Shown: piece by piece, positions 8,536-16,835 of the stretch
Position numbering within the stretch: the stretch's first letter is position 1
Layout of the letters: each line of letters starts with the position of its first letter
Assembly (NCBI GenBank): GCA_044375555.1
Contig: JBILML010000001.1
Span: 143,656-207,655, forward strand
Direction of reading: 5' to 3'
Length of the DNA: 64,000 bases
From: UBA967 sp044375555
Lineage (GTDB): Bacteria > Verrucomicrobiota > Verrucomicrobiia > Chthoniobacterales > Terrimicrobiaceae
The notes under the pieces: generated by a model
Seen by the model: only the letters and a program-made list of their open reading frames with translations
Told to the model about the DNA's origin: nothing
The model's database searches: none
Position numbers and translations under genes: made by a program

Positions 8536-10065
8536 TCAGGGCAAAAACAGGAACAGAATCACGCAGACGACAGTTGGGAAAAGCGCACCGAGGAAGAGCT
8601 TTAAGGCATCCACGCCGTTCGTTCCGAAGTAGGATTGGAGGATCGACTGGCCTGCGGGGTTCGGGGCATTGGCGATGACGGTGAGTCCGCCACCCGCCAC
8701 GGCTCCGGCCACGACAGCGAGTTTTGCCTGATCAGTGAATCCTGGAACCAGAGAGGCCAAGTAAGTGATCGCGGCGTTGTCATTGAAAGCCGTAAGCACG
8801 GTGGCCCCGAGCATGAGTTGGACCGGATTCAAAGAGGTTAGAACCGGCTCGATCCACCACTTTTGGCACCCCCCGTGAATCACAAGACCTGCTAGGAAGA
8901 AGCCAACAAGCACGGGGCCGCGGAGGCTGATGACATCCTGGTTGCGCTCGGTCGCAGCGACAAAGGCGAGGAAGAACATGAACGCGAGCACGACCAGCGC
9001 CGCATAGTGCGCGGTGTAAACAACCAGTCCGATAAACAGAAGGTGGGAGATAATGATGGAGGTCGGAATTTTTTCCTCGGCTTGCAACTCGGAGCCGGCG
9101 CTGGGGCGAAGCTCGGAAAGCTCTTTGCGGAAATAGAAGAAGACCGCTGTGTTGGCGATCAGGATGGAAAGAACCGATTTCCAACCGAAATGTTGGAGCA
9201 TGAAAAGAGTGTCCCAGTTCCAAGTGGCTGCAACCATCACGACGGGCGGTGCCGCAAAATGGGTGAGCGTGCCGCCGATCGAAACATGAACAAAGAGCAG
9301 ACCGATCGTGGCGTAGCGGAGGGGCATCGAGGGTTGGAGTTTGAAGAATTTCGAGACAAGCAAGAGCGCACAGATCGTCATCGCAGCTGGCTCTGTAATG
9401 AAGGATCCCAAGAGCGGACCAGCCGTCATGATGGAAAGCCACCACGCAGCGGGTGTGCCCTTGCCAATGTCGGCCAAACGTTTGAGCGCTCCCTCGGCAA
9501 AGAACAGAATGGGTTTCGAACTGGCGATGGCCATGATCACAACCACGAAGATTGGCTCGGTGAAGTTCACACCATTGATGTAATGCTCCGCCGTTCCGAG
9601 GCCCTTCATGGCGATGATCGCGATGGTTAGGGGAATCAACCAGATGCCGAAAACTGCTTCGACCTCGCCAAGAAAATGGAACACAACGGACCAGAATTTT
9701 TTGTGGTCAATCTTACGAAGGAACGCCTTGGTTTCCTCGGGATTGGATGGGCGGTGGCGCTGAAGGTGCTCGTAGTCGTGCTCAAAATGATGCGAGATCT
9801 GGCGGAACTTCGCGGCAAGAAAAGTGTGAATGATCGCCAGCACGAAGATCACCGATGCCACGATGTTGAAAGGATCGGTCTTGATGCGTCCGAGGAGTTT
9901 TTGGCCGAGCGATTCCACGCCTTCATCGCCATAAGCCTCCAAGGCGGTAGGGAAGGTGGGTCGTGTCTCGTGGGAGGAACTGGCGGCGAAGGCCCCCGCC
10001 GAGCAGGAGAGAAGCAGGAGCAGTGGGAAAATCCGACGCAAGAGACTAGGGATGGAGAGATTCAT
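8536..10065 (-). CDS. putative Na+/H+ antiporter family membrane protein
   Basis: 509 residues from the ATG at 10065. It begins with a signal-like hydrophobic segment (LLLLLSCSAGAFA), then about eleven to twelve membrane helices. It matches what I know of the putative Na+/H+ antiporter family PF07399: a His-rich early loop (FRQISHHFEHDYEHLQRHRP), GPLLGSFITEPAAMT, and a late FNDNAAITYLASLVPG followed by VIANAPNPAG. Asn/Asp pairs in membrane helices are typical of ion-coupled transporters of this fold. Substrate is not shown by sequence. A longer in-frame extension to 10662 is an antisense shadow of riboflavin synthase and is excluded. Confidence 0.8.
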   Translation of the reverse strand: MNLSIPSLLRRIFPLLLLLSCSAGAFAASSSHETRPTFPTALEAYGDEGVESLGQKLLGRIKTDPFNIVASVIFVLAIIHTFLAAKFRQISHHFEHDYEHLQRHRPSNPEETKAFLRKIDHKKFWSVVFHFLGEVEAVFGIWLIPLTIAIIAMKGLGTAEHYINGVNFTEPIFVVVIMAIASSKPILFFAEGALKRLADIGKGTPAAWWLSIMTAGPLLGSFITEPAAMTICALLLVSKFFKLQPSMPLRYATIGLLFVHVSIGGTLTHFAAPPVVMVAATWNWDTLFMLQHFGWKSVLSILIANTAVFFYFRKELSELRPSAGSELQAEEKIPTSIIISHLLFIGLVVYTAHYAALVVLAFMFFLAFVAATERNQDVISLRGPVLVGFFLAGLVIHGGCQKWWIEPVLTSLNPVQLMLGATVLTAFNDNAAITYLASLVPGFTDQAKLAVVAGAVAGGGLTVIANAPNPAGQSILQSYFGTNGVDALKLFLGALFPTVVCVILFLFLP

Positions 10066-10143
10066 GGAAGGCGTCGAATTAGCAGAAATCCGAAGGGCGG
10101 CAATTCTTGATTGCAGATTCCCCTGGGGAGATAGTGCGAGCAA

Positions 10144-10746
10144 ATGTTCACCGGACTTGTCGAGGAATTGGGTCGTTTGGAATGGCTGCGCCGTGGCGAA
10201 GGCGAGGCCCAGCTTGCGGCCCAAGCGCCTGGGATTTACCCTGGAGTGCGGATCGGCGACAGCATCGCGGTGAATGGTTGCTGCCTGACGGTCACCGTCG
10301 CGCAGGACGGGCTCTTGGTTTTTGACTTGCTGGAAGAGACCCTGAAAAAAACCAACCTCGGCGCGCTGAAACCCGGCTCCGGCGTGAATCTCGAGCGATC
10401 CTTGGCGGTCGGCGGCCGACTGGGGGGGCATTTCGTGCAGGGTCATGTGGACACGACGATCCCCCTTTGTCGCACAGAAAAACACGGAGGCGATCTTCGC
10501 TTGGATTTCGAATTGCCCGCCGAGTTCGCCGGATACCTTGCCTACAAAGGCTCCGTCGCGATCAACGGCGTCAGCCTCACCGTCGCCGAAGTCGGCGAGG
10601 ATTCTTTCACCGTGTGGATCATCCCCCACACCGCCTCGGCCACGAATCTCGGCGCCCTCCACGCCGGCGAGCGAGTGAACCTCGAATGCGACATGCTCGC
10701 CAAATACACCGCGCGCTTACTCCAAGTCGCCGGCCGCGAGTTGTAA
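10144..10746 (+). CDS. ribE: riboflavin synthase
   Basis: 200 residues, normal length. Converts two 6,7-dimethyl-8-ribityllumazine molecules to riboflavin plus a pyrimidine. It starts with the invariant MFTGLVEE and contains the two tandem lumazine-binding repeats: GDSIAVNGCCLTV with GGHFVQGHVD in the first, KGSVAINGVSLTV with IIPHTASATNL in the second. No other rib genes are near, and the 78-base leader shows no recognisable FMN riboswitch. It is divergent from the antiporter gene. Called ribE by the common bacterial convention (ribC in some species). Confidence 0.95.
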   Translation: MFTGLVEELGRLEWLRRGEGEAQLAAQAPGIYPGVRIGDSIAVNGCCLTVTVAQDGLLVFDLLEETLKKTNLGALKPGSGVNLERSLAVGGRLGGHFVQGHVDTTIPLCRTEKHGGDLRLDFELPAEFAGYLAYKGSVAINGVSLTVAEVGEDSFTVWIIPHTASATNLGALHAGERVNLECDMLAKYTARLLQVAGREL

Positions 10747-10761
10747 AAAAACCGTCCCTTC

Positions 10762-10799
10762 AAGGAGCGTGGGCGTCCCGCCCACAAAGCACGCTCCTT
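10762..10799 (+). repeat. nested inverted repeat after ribE (REP-like or terminator)
   Basis: A 10-bp perfect stem (10762-10771 with 10790-10799) encloses a second GTGGGCG/CGCCCAC palindrome, 15 bases past the ribE stop. A short GAGCGA-loop-TCGCTC hairpin follows at 10807-10822. No T-run follows, so this looks more like a dispersed intergenic palindrome than a classic terminator. Copy number elsewhere cannot be seen here. Confidence 0.5.
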
Positions 10800-10941
10800 A
10801 AGCACCGAGCGACAGATCGCTCTGCGATTTCCGGGTTCCGTCTGGGGCTTTACACGATCAAAATTTCGGGCTACGGAATGGGCCGTTCAGTTTCACTTGG
10901 AATTTTGCGATGCGGTTGTAAATCATTTGATCTGAATAGAT

Positions 10942-10993
10942 CGGGCCGTGGCTCAGCTTGGTAGAGCGACTCGTTCGAATCTCGCCGGCCCGA
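10942..10993 (+). pseudogene. tRNA-Pro remnant lacking the anticodon arm
   Basis: The 52-nt stretch begins with a full acceptor strand and D-arm (GGCCGTGGCTCAGCTTGGTA) and ends with a T-loop (TTCGAATC) and a matching 7-bp acceptor strand plus discriminator A. The anticodon stem-loop and variable region are missing, about 25 nt short of a normal tRNA. The CGGGCCG acceptor is what I expect of bacterial tRNA-Pro. The join sits on a GTTCG, a string that would occur both in a GGG or CGG anticodon arm and in the T-arm, suggesting deletion between short direct repeats. A run of T follows at 10995. It cannot decode as it stands. Confidence 0.65.
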
Positions 10994-11012
10994 GTTTTTT
11001 TCTTCTCTAAAT

Positions 11013-11906
11013 ATGAATACGACACTTGTAGTTTTAGCTGCTGGGATGGGGAGCCGATATGGTGGCCTCAAACAAATGGATGGCGTGGGGCCGAATGGCG
11101 AGACGCTGCTGGATTACTCGGTCTTCGATGCCGTGCGATCGGGGTTTTCGAGGGTGGTTTTTGTGATTCGGCGGGATTTTGAGGTGGAATTTCGTGAGCG
11201 GGTCGGGAGCCGGTTCGAGGACCGGATCGATGTGGGCTATGCTTTTCAACAACTCAATGACCTTCCAGAGGATTTCTCGGTTCCCGAGGGTCGAGTGAAG
11301 CCATGGGGGACGGGCCACGCGGTGTGGTGTGCGCGCGAGGCGGTGGATACGCCGTTTCTTGCGATCAATGCGGATGATTTTTATGGGCACCCGGCGATTG
11401 CGGCTGTTGGGGAGTATTTGGGTGGGTTGGATGAAAACAGCACGCGGTTTTGCATGGCGGGGTTTCGGTTGGAATCCACTCTTTCCGAGAATGGCAGTGT
11501 GTCGCGCGGGGTTTGCCGGACGGATGCCGATGGCTTGCTGGTTTCGGTGCGAGAGCACACGAAGCTCGCGCGGGTGGGGGAGCGGATCGTCGATGCGGCG
11601 GACGGGTCCGAGTTTCAAGGCTCGGAGCGGGTCTCGATGAATTGCTGGGGATTCACTCCGGCGGTTTTCCCGCTGTTGGAAGCGGGGCTGCATCGCTTTT
11701 TGGAAGCCCACGCGGGCGAGGAAAAGTCCGAATTTTACATTCCCAGCGCGGTGGCGGAGATGATTGATGCGGGTTCGGCGACGGTGCAAGTTTTGCCGGT
11801 GGAGAGTCCGTGGTTTGGCGTGACTTATCGTGAAGACCGACCGTTTGTGGCGGAGTCGCTGGCGAAGTTGGCGGCTTCCGGGGGGTATCCCACGCCGGTC
11901 TGGTAG
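11013..11906 (+). CDS. NTP-transferase family nucleotidyltransferase
   Basis: 297 residues with the sugar-phosphate nucleotidyltransferase signature at the N-terminus, LAAGMGSRYGG (8-18), followed by GVGPNGETLLDYSVFDA, GTGHAVWCAREAV and the metal-binding INADDFYG. Such enzymes load a sugar or alcohol phosphate onto a nucleotide. The N-terminal half is well conserved; the substrate is not evident, and no sugar-nucleotide pathway genes are adjacent. It follows the tRNA remnant by 19 bases and runs convergently into the PPK2 gene. Confidence 0.85.
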   Translation: MNTTLVVLAAGMGSRYGGLKQMDGVGPNGETLLDYSVFDAVRSGFSRVVFVIRRDFEVEFRERVGSRFEDRIDVGYAFQQLNDLPEDFSVPEGRVKPWGTGHAVWCAREAVDTPFLAINADDFYGHPAIAAVGEYLGGLDENSTRFCMAGFRLESTLSENGSVSRGVCRTDADGLLVSVREHTKLARVGERIVDAADGSEFQGSERVSMNCWGFTPAVFPLLEAGLHRFLEAHAGEEKSEFYIPSAVAEMIDAGSATVQVLPVESPWFGVTYREDRPFVAESLAKLAASGGYPTPVW

Positions 11907-11909
11907 GGT

Positions 11910-12638
11910 CTATTTTCCGAGGGCCTTGGCGACTTCGCGGCAGACTGTTTTGAGGGTCTTGACCCGCGCATACCACTTGTAGTTTGCAGGAATGACGGTC
12001 CAAGGCGCGAAGTCGGTGCTGGTTTTTTCGAACATATCCTCGGCGGCCTCGATGTGTTCATCCCAGCTCTTGCGGTTGCGCCAATCTTCGTCGCCGATTT
12101 TCCAGTGTTTGTAGGGATCGGCTTCACGGCGTTTGAAGCGGTCGAGCTGCTCGTCCTTGGTAATGTGAAGCCAGACCTTGATGAGGACGGTGCCGTCATC
12201 GATGAGCATTTTCTCAAACTGATTGATTTCCTCGTAGCCGCGCTTCCAGGCGTCCGTGGAGCAGAATCCCTCGACGCGCTCGACGAGCACGCGTCCATAC
12301 CAGGAGCGGTCCAGCACGGCGGTGTGGCCGCGCGCTGGGATTTTCGTCCAGAATCTCCACATGTAGTGCCGCGCGAATTCCTCCTCGGTGGGTTTGTTGA
12401 TGGAGTGGACTGAGAGGAGGCGCGGGTCGAGGCGCTCAAAAACGCGTTTGATCGTGCCGCCCTTGCCGGCGGCGTCGGGGCCTTCCATCAGGAAAATGAC
12501 GGGGATTTTTTTCTCAAGGAGCTGAAGTTGCATCGAGAGCAACTCGAGTTGGAGGGTGCGCAACTTGGATTTGTATTCTTCTTGGGTGATGGATTTCGAC
12601 TGATCGAGGGCGTCGAGGCGGAGTCTTTCCTTTGGCAT
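11910..12638 (-). CDS. polyphosphate kinase 2 family protein
   Basis: 242 residues, a single-domain PPK2, which transfers phosphate between inorganic polyphosphate and nucleotides. Walker A GPDAAGKGG (53-61), Walker B VLDRSWYGR, and the lid-region pattern RFKRREADPYKHWKIGDED are all present. Typical PPK2 members have KRREADPLKxWKxSPxD; the GDEDWRNRKSW here is close to AMP/ADP-acting classes, but I cannot assign class I, II or III by eye. N-terminal 25 residues are helical and charged. The gene stands alone, convergent with the nucleotidyltransferase. Confidence 0.92.
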   Translation of the reverse strand: MPKERLRLDALDQSKSITQEEYKSKLRTLQLELLSMQLQLLEKKIPVIFLMEGPDAAGKGGTIKRVFERLDPRLLSVHSINKPTEEEFARHYMWRFWTKIPARGHTAVLDRSWYGRVLVERVEGFCSTDAWKRGYEEINQFEKMLIDDGTVLIKVWLHITKDEQLDRFKRREADPYKHWKIGDEDWRNRKSWDEHIEAAEDMFEKTSTDFAPWTVIPANYKWYARVKTLKTVCREVAKALGK

Positions 12639-12706
12639 GCGCGTGGGATGTTTTTGCGGCGGAAGCTAGATGCAGGTGGGTGTGAGGAAAAGCGCGAAAT
12701 CGGCGC

Positions 12707-13438
12707 TCAGTATTTCAAAACCCGCTGCAAAAAGCGTCGGGTCGTGGCGTGTTGTGGTTGGTCGAAAAACTCGGTTGCTGGTGAGCATTCGGGAATGCCG
12801 CCGTCGGCTACGAGGGCGACGAGATCGGCGGTGTGGCGGGCGAATCCGATTTCGTGGGTCACGAGGATGATGGGTTTTTCAGAGGTTCGAAGTTCGGCGA
12901 TGACATCCAAAACCTCGGCAGTCATTTCGGGGTCGAGTGCGGAGGTGGGTTCGTCGAGGAGAAGAAAAGCGGGATCAACGGCGAGGGCTCGGGCGATGGC
13001 GACGCGCTGGCGCTGGCCGCCGCTGAGTTGCGCGGGTTGCTTTCCGGCATGGTCGAGTAATTGGAACCGGGCGAGGAATTGCTTCGCTCGCGAATCGGCT
13101 TCTTGTGCGGAAAGGCGGTGAACTTGCTCGAGCGGGAGGCGGATGTTTTGAAGGGCGGTGAGGTGGGGGAAAAGATTGTAGGCTTGGAAGACGACGCCGA
13201 GCTTTTGGCGATGGGCGCGGAGGCCGGATTCATCGGACGGAATGAGGTTCCCATCGATTCGGATTTCACCGGAGTCCGGCAGGTCGAGTCCGGCGAGGAG
13301 GCGCAGGAGAGTGGATTTTCCGCCGCCCGAGGGGCCGACGAGCGCGAGGGTGTGATCGAATTCCACATCGAAGTCGAGGGATCGAAAGACGCATTGCCCG
13401 CCGTAGGATTTGGCGATCCGGCGGAGGGAGATTTTCAT
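12707..13438 (-). CDS. amino-acid-type ABC transporter ATP-binding protein
   Basis: 243 residues of the polar amino acid family (GlnQ/HisP/ArtP). Walker A GPSGGGKS (35-42), Q-loop VFQAYNLFPHLTALQN, signature LSGGQRQR (138-145), Walker B LLLDEPTSALDP (159-170), switch VTHEIGFA. The phrase YNLFPHLTALQNI is characteristic of amino-acid importers. Its start overlaps the stop of the upstream SH3-like lipoprotein gene by 4 bases. The usual periplasmic binding protein is not encoded in this run, so the substrate is unknown. Confidence 0.92.
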   Translation of the reverse strand: MKISLRRIAKSYGGQCVFRSLDFDVEFDHTLALVGPSGGGKSTLLRLLAGLDLPDSGEIRIDGNLIPSDESGLRAHRQKLGVVFQAYNLFPHLTALQNIRLPLEQVHRLSAQEADSRAKQFLARFQLLDHAGKQPAQLSGGQRQRVAIARALAVDPAFLLLDEPTSALDPEMTAEVLDVIAELRTSEKPIILVTHEIGFARHTADLVALVADGGIPECSPATEFFDQPQHATTRRFLQRVLKY

Positions 13439-13821
13439 CGCTTGCGGAGTTTTTCGGGCACCTCGTCGGGTATCTCGGCGAAGTCGGGGAGGGGCACTTC
13501 GATGATATCCTCAACGATGGCGGGATCGAAAGGAACCTCCGGGGCCTCGAGCGGGGCGGGTTTTAATTCGAAATAGGGAATGTAACCCGTCCGGCCATCG
13601 AGCAGTTTCACCACCGCATAGCCGGAGTCTTTTTTGAGGACTTTGACGAAAGTATCCTTCTCGATTTTTTCCGCAGGAGTTGATTGCGCCGGGCCTCGAG
13701 CAAAGAAATCAGCCCGCGTGGCAGTCATGTATTCCGGTGGGGTTTCCTGATTGAAGGTCTCCACCGTTTGGCATCCCGCCAGAACGATAGCGGCGAGAAT
13801 CGGGAGAAGCTCAGGTTTCAT
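13435..13821 (-). CDS. SH3-like lipoprotein within the amino-acid ABC operon
   Basis: 128 residues. Signal peptide ending in a clear lipobox LAGC (Cys16), so it is probably anchored to a membrane. The middle (TPAEKIEKDTFVKVLKKDSG then YAVVKLLDGRTGYIPYFEL) has the look of a bacterial SH3 domain; the C-terminal third is acidic and Pro-rich. It overlaps the permease stop by 11 bases and the ATPase start by 4 bases, so it is co-translated with both. A lipoprotein of this type is not a standard importer subunit; whether it replaces the missing binding protein is unknown. Confidence 0.8.
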   Translation of the reverse strand: MKPELLPILAAIVLAGCQTVETFNQETPPEYMTATRADFFARGPAQSTPAEKIEKDTFVKVLKKDSGYAVVKLLDGRTGYIPYFELKPAPLEAPEVPFDPAIVEDIIEVPLPDFAEIPDEVPEKLRKR

Positions 13822-14587
13822 ATCGGGTTTTCTTTTCGAGGCGCTTGGTCCAAAGCGATACGGGAAGTGTGAGCAAAAGGTAGCAGATGCCGAGCGGAAC
13901 GAAACTCTCGAATGTGCTGTAGGTGGCGGAATTCACCTGATTCGCGGCGAAGGTCAGTTCGGGGATTCCAATGATGTAAAGCAGGGAGGAATCCTTGATG
14001 AGCGAGGAAAATTGGCCTGCGAGCGGCGGGAGGATTTGGCGGAGGACCTGTGGAAAAACCACGAACCGGTAGGTCTGCGTGGGCGTGAAGCCGATGGCGC
14101 GCGCAGAGTCCCATTGGGAGCGGCCCACACTTTCGATGCCTGAGCGGATCATTTCGGCGATGTAGGCTCCGCTGAAGAGCGAGAGGATGACGATGCCCGC
14201 CGAAACGCGATCCTGCCATCCGAGCGCGTTGGCCACGCCGTAGAAACCAAAAAGCACGAGCACCATCAGCGGCAGCCCCCGCACGGTCTCGACATAGGCG
14301 ATGGCTGTGTAGCGGAGCGGAAGGAAGTTCGAGCGTCGCGCCAGCGCGGCGGCACCGCCGATGAGGCTGCTGAGAACGAGGGCGGCGGCGGAAATTTGCA
14401 CAGTGGTCAGCCAGCCGTTCCAGAATGTTTCACGGTAATCCCAGACCTTTTCCCAATTCCGGAGCGATTCCGAAAAAGCCAACCAGCAGAGAGCCGAGTA
14501 GCCCGCGAGCAGCAGAGCGATGGAAAATGATTTGCCGAATAATCCCGCAGGTTTCCTTGGGCGGTCGAAAAGAAAATCCGCAGTCAT
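13811..14587 (-). CDS. amino-acid-type ABC transporter permease
   Basis: About 258 residues (ATG at 14587; a TTG at 14596 overlaps the upstream gene). Polar amino acid permease of the HisM/GlnP type. Five or so membrane helices are visible, with the diagnostic cytoplasmic loop near residues 150-190: AEMIRSGIESVGRSQWDSAR, then AIGFTPTQTYRFVVFPQ and LIKDSSLLYIIGIPELT. The N-terminus carries an extra helix before the core, WKVWDYRETFWNGWLTTVQI-like, as in permeases that pair with themselves. It follows the CPXCG gene stop by 5 bases. Confidence 0.9.
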   Translation of the reverse strand: MTADFLFDRPRKPAGLFGKSFSIALLLAGYSALCWLAFSESLRNWEKVWDYRETFWNGWLTTVQISAAALVLSSLIGGAAALARRSNFLPLRYTAIAYVETVRGLPLMVLVLFGFYGVANALGWQDRVSAGIVILSLFSGAYIAEMIRSGIESVGRSQWDSARAIGFTPTQTYRFVVFPQVLRQILPPLAGQFSSLIKDSSLLYIIGIPELTFAANQVNSATYSTFESFVPLGICYLLLTLPVSLWTKRLEKKTRYET

Positions 14588-14592
14588 CGAAA

Positions 14593-14778
14593 TCAAGCCG
14601 CTCGGGCGTCGATCGAAATCAATTCCCCGCCTTCAAATCGGAGCGTGAGTTGGATCGGGTGACAGCAAACCGAGCAGTCCTCGATCATCTCCACCGAGCC
14701 GAATCCGGTATCAACCAAGATGCCGAAAAGTTCCCCGCAGTGAGGGCACTCGACCTCGACATCATCGACGCCATCCAT
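14593..14778 (-). CDS. CPXCG-motif cysteine-rich small protein
   Basis: 61 residues. Cysteines at 11 and 14 (CPHCG) and at 35, 38 and 39 (CSVCC) form a likely zinc or metal knuckle; the C-terminal half is a beta-rich tail. It matches the small CPXCG family (PF14255) of unknown function. It sits 6 bases after the rsfS stop and 5 bases before the permease start on the same strand. No function is inferred beyond metal binding. Confidence 0.85.
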   Translation of the reverse strand: MDGVDDVEVECPHCGELFGILVDTGFGSVEMIEDCSVCCHPIQLTLRFEGGELISIDARAA

Positions 14779-14784
14779 AGCGGT

Positions 14785-15135
14785 TTAAGAATCGATTTTC
14801 ACCTGCTTCGCGTCGCTCCACAGACCCTCAAGGTCGTAGAAGCTGCGTCGGGATTCGAGAAAGATGTGGCAAATGACATCGCCGTAATCGATCACGATCC
14901 ACTGGCTCGCGGGGAAGCCATCGGCCGCAGTGGGACGGCGGTCGATTTCATCGCGGGTTTTTTCACGGATGGCCGAGGAGATGGCTTTGAGCTGTGGCTC
15001 GGAGGAACCGGAGCAGATCAGAAAGAAGTCGGTGAAATCCGAGACTCCCCGCATGTCCAGAAGAACGATGTCTCCCGCCTTTTTGTCTGCCGCTGCGGAG
15101 GCGCAGAGGTGGGCTGTTTTTTCAGAGTCGCTCAT
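14785..15135 (-). CDS. rsfS: ribosome silencing factor
   Basis: 116 residues from the ATG at 15135; a longer in-frame extension to 15375 is an overlap with nadD and not coding. RsfS (Iojap/YbeB) binds ribosomal protein uL14 and blocks joining of 30S and 50S subunits when nutrients are scarce. Landmarks are KKAGDIVLLDMRGVSDFTDFF, FLICSGSS, GFPASQWIVIDYGDVICHIF and the end FYDLEGLWSDA. The nadD-rsfS order is widely conserved, and here the start lies inside the last 14 bases of nadD. Confidence 0.95.
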   Translation of the reverse strand: MSDSEKTAHLCASAAADKKAGDIVLLDMRGVSDFTDFFLICSGSSEPQLKAISSAIREKTRDEIDRRPTAADGFPASQWIVIDYGDVICHIFLESRRSFYDLEGLWSDAKQVKIDS

Positions 15136-15715
15136 TCCGGTAGAGCCCGAGTCGCTGGATGATTTCGCATGTTTTGTCGGGGAGCAAATACCGCACAGAG
15201 AGTCCACGGGCAATGCGTTTCCTGATGTCCGTCGAGGAAATATCGATGTGCCGGGTGACGACTTGGAACCCATGATTGGCCGGTGTGCCGCCACGGGCCA
15301 GCACCAGAAATGGCGCGAGTCGGCGCAGTTCCTCGATTTCCTTCCAAGTGGGCAAGGCGGCGAGATTGTCCTCACCGATGAAGTAAAAAAAATCCGCTTC
15401 GGGGTGCCGTTGGATCATCAATCGCACGGTATCCACGGCAAAGGAAATGCCCTCGCGGTTCACTTCGCAGTCATCCAAAGCAAATCGAGGTTCTTCGACG
15501 ATCGCCGCGGCAACCATCTCGCAACGTGCATGGGCTGGGGCGGGGGGGTGATCGAGTTTGTGCGGGGAGACATTCGCCGGGATAAAAATGACCTTCTCGA
15601 GACCGAGTTGCTCCATCGCATCGCGCGCCAGGATGAGGTGCCCGTGGTGGATCGGGTCGAAGCTGCCCCCGAAGAGGCCGATTTTCTGGCGCGGATTCAT
15701 TTCGACAGCCGCCAT
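15122..15715 (-). CDS. nadD: nicotinate-nucleotide adenylyltransferase
   Basis: 197 residues from the ATG at 15715 (ATG at 15700 is an alternative and gives the usual MNPRQKIGLFGGSFDP start). Adenylates nicotinate mononucleotide to deamido-NAD in NAD synthesis. The nucleotidyltransferase motif GSFDPIHHGHL, the FIGEDNL-ALPTWKEIEEL region and the C-terminal ISSTDIRKRI are all present. It is followed by the overlapping rsfS and is divergent from nagZ, with only about 22 bases between the two start codons. Confidence 0.95.
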   Translation of the reverse strand: MAAVEMNPRQKIGLFGGSFDPIHHGHLILARDAMEQLGLEKVIFIPANVSPHKLDHPPAPAHARCEMVAAAIVEEPRFALDDCEVNREGISFAVDTVRLMIQRHPEADFFYFIGEDNLAALPTWKEIEELRRLAPFLVLARGGTPANHGFQVVTRHIDISSTDIRKRIARGLSVRYLLPDKTCEIIQRLGLYRNERL

Positions 15716-15737
15716 GAAATCTGGTTTTCCCCTGCAC

Positions 15738-16835
15738 ATGCCATCCCAAAATCCCGGCCAACTCATTCTCGTCGGCGTTCCCGGTGCCGAACTCGATCTC
15801 GATTCCGCCCGACTCTTCCGAAAAATCCAGCCCGGCGGGTTCATTCTTTTCGGTCGAAATATCCAGACTCCCGTGCAGCTTCGCAAACTCATCGATGACC
15901 TCCGCGACCTGAGCCATGTGGAGCCGATTATTACGATCGATCAGGAGGGTGGACGCGTTTCCCGCCTGAAGCTCATCGGCAGCGAGCCGCCAAATGCCCA
16001 GCAACTCCGCGACAAGGGAGACCTCGATTTGATCCGTCGCCACGGCGATATCACCGCGCGAGTTCTTCGTATTTTCGGATTCAACCTCGACCTCTGTCCC
16101 GTGCTCGACATTTCCTTCGACGACGAAGCTGACAACTCGCTTCGCGGCCGTTGCTACGGGCGCAGCGTCGCGGAAGTGAATGAAAAAGCCGGTGCCTTCA
16201 ATGACGGACTCCGCGCCGCTGGCGTGCTCAGTTGCGGGAAGCACTTCCCCGGCTATGCCAGCGCGGGGCTCGATCCCCACCACGAACTTCCCCGCATCGA
16301 GCGTTCACTCGAACTCATGGAAGCCCACGAACTCGCCGTCTTCCGGCATTTCGCGCAATCCGTCGACAGCATGATGATTGGCCACATCGCCGTCTCCGGG
16401 CTCGACGCCATCAACCGCCCCGCCTCGCTTTCCCCCGTGATCATCCGCGACCTCCTGCGCCGCGACATGGGCTTCGAGGGTTTGGTCATGACCGACGACC
16501 TCGACATGGGCGCGATCTTGAACCACTACGGTTTCGACGAAACGATGCGGCTCGGCATCGAGGCTGGGAACGACCTGCTGATGATTTGCCACCGCGTGGA
16601 GATGGCCGCCGCCGCGCAAAAAGCCATCGATCCCATGGGCAAAAAACTCGACGAAGCCTTGGAGTCCGTCGCCCGCTGCAAGGCGAAACTCTCGCCGCCC
16701 ACGCCGTTTTCGGTGGAAGCCTTCGAGGCGATCGATGCCGAAATTTACGCCCTCCGCGAAGCCGTGCTCGGCGAGGAGCAGGCCAAACACCGGAGCCCCG
16801 AAGACGGCAAACGCTCGCCTGTGGAGATCTACTGA
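15738..16835 (+). CDS. nagZ: beta-N-acetylhexosaminidase, glycoside hydrolase family 3
   Basis: 365 residues from the ATG at 15738; in-frame sequence upstream is a shadow of nadD. NagZ-type GH3 enzymes remove GlcNAc from muropeptides in the cytoplasm during peptidoglycan recycling. Seen are DQEGGRV (68-74), GKHFPGYA (167-174) with the downstream His of the GH3 acid-base loop region (DPHHELP), and TDDLDMGAI near 252-260 containing the nucleophile Asp. No signal peptide, consistent with a cytosolic enzyme. It is single-domain and slightly longer than E. coli NagZ (341). Confidence 0.93.
   Translation: MPSQNPGQLILVGVPGAELDLDSARLFRKIQPGGFILFGRNIQTPVQLRKLIDDLRDLSHVEPIITIDQEGGRVSRLKLIGSEPPNAQQLRDKGDLDLIRRHGDITARVLRIFGFNLDLCPVLDISFDDEADNSLRGRCYGRSVAEVNEKAGAFNDGLRAAGVLSCGKHFPGYASAGLDPHHELPRIERSLELMEAHELAVFRHFAQSVDSMMIGHIAVSGLDAINRPASLSPVIIRDLLRRDMGFEGLVMTDDLDMGAILNHYGFDETMRLGIEAGNDLLMICHRVEMAAAAQKAIDPMGKKLDEALESVARCKAKLSPPTPFSVEAFEAIDAEIYALREAVLGEEQAKHRSPEDGKRSPVEIY

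Noticed and set aside
6981..8678. 565-codon plus-strand frame over the metal ABC ATPase and permease genes
   Set aside because: Same strand, wrong frame; Arg/Ser/Pro-rich product, while the two real genes have full ABC motifs.
10066..10143. Possible FMN riboswitch before ribE
   Set aside because: The leader is only 78 bases and contains none of the conserved RFN-element blocks.
10066..10662. N-terminal 199-codon extension of the antiporter gene
   Set aside because: It is antisense to riboflavin synthase; the true start is the ATG at 10065 before a signal-like segment.
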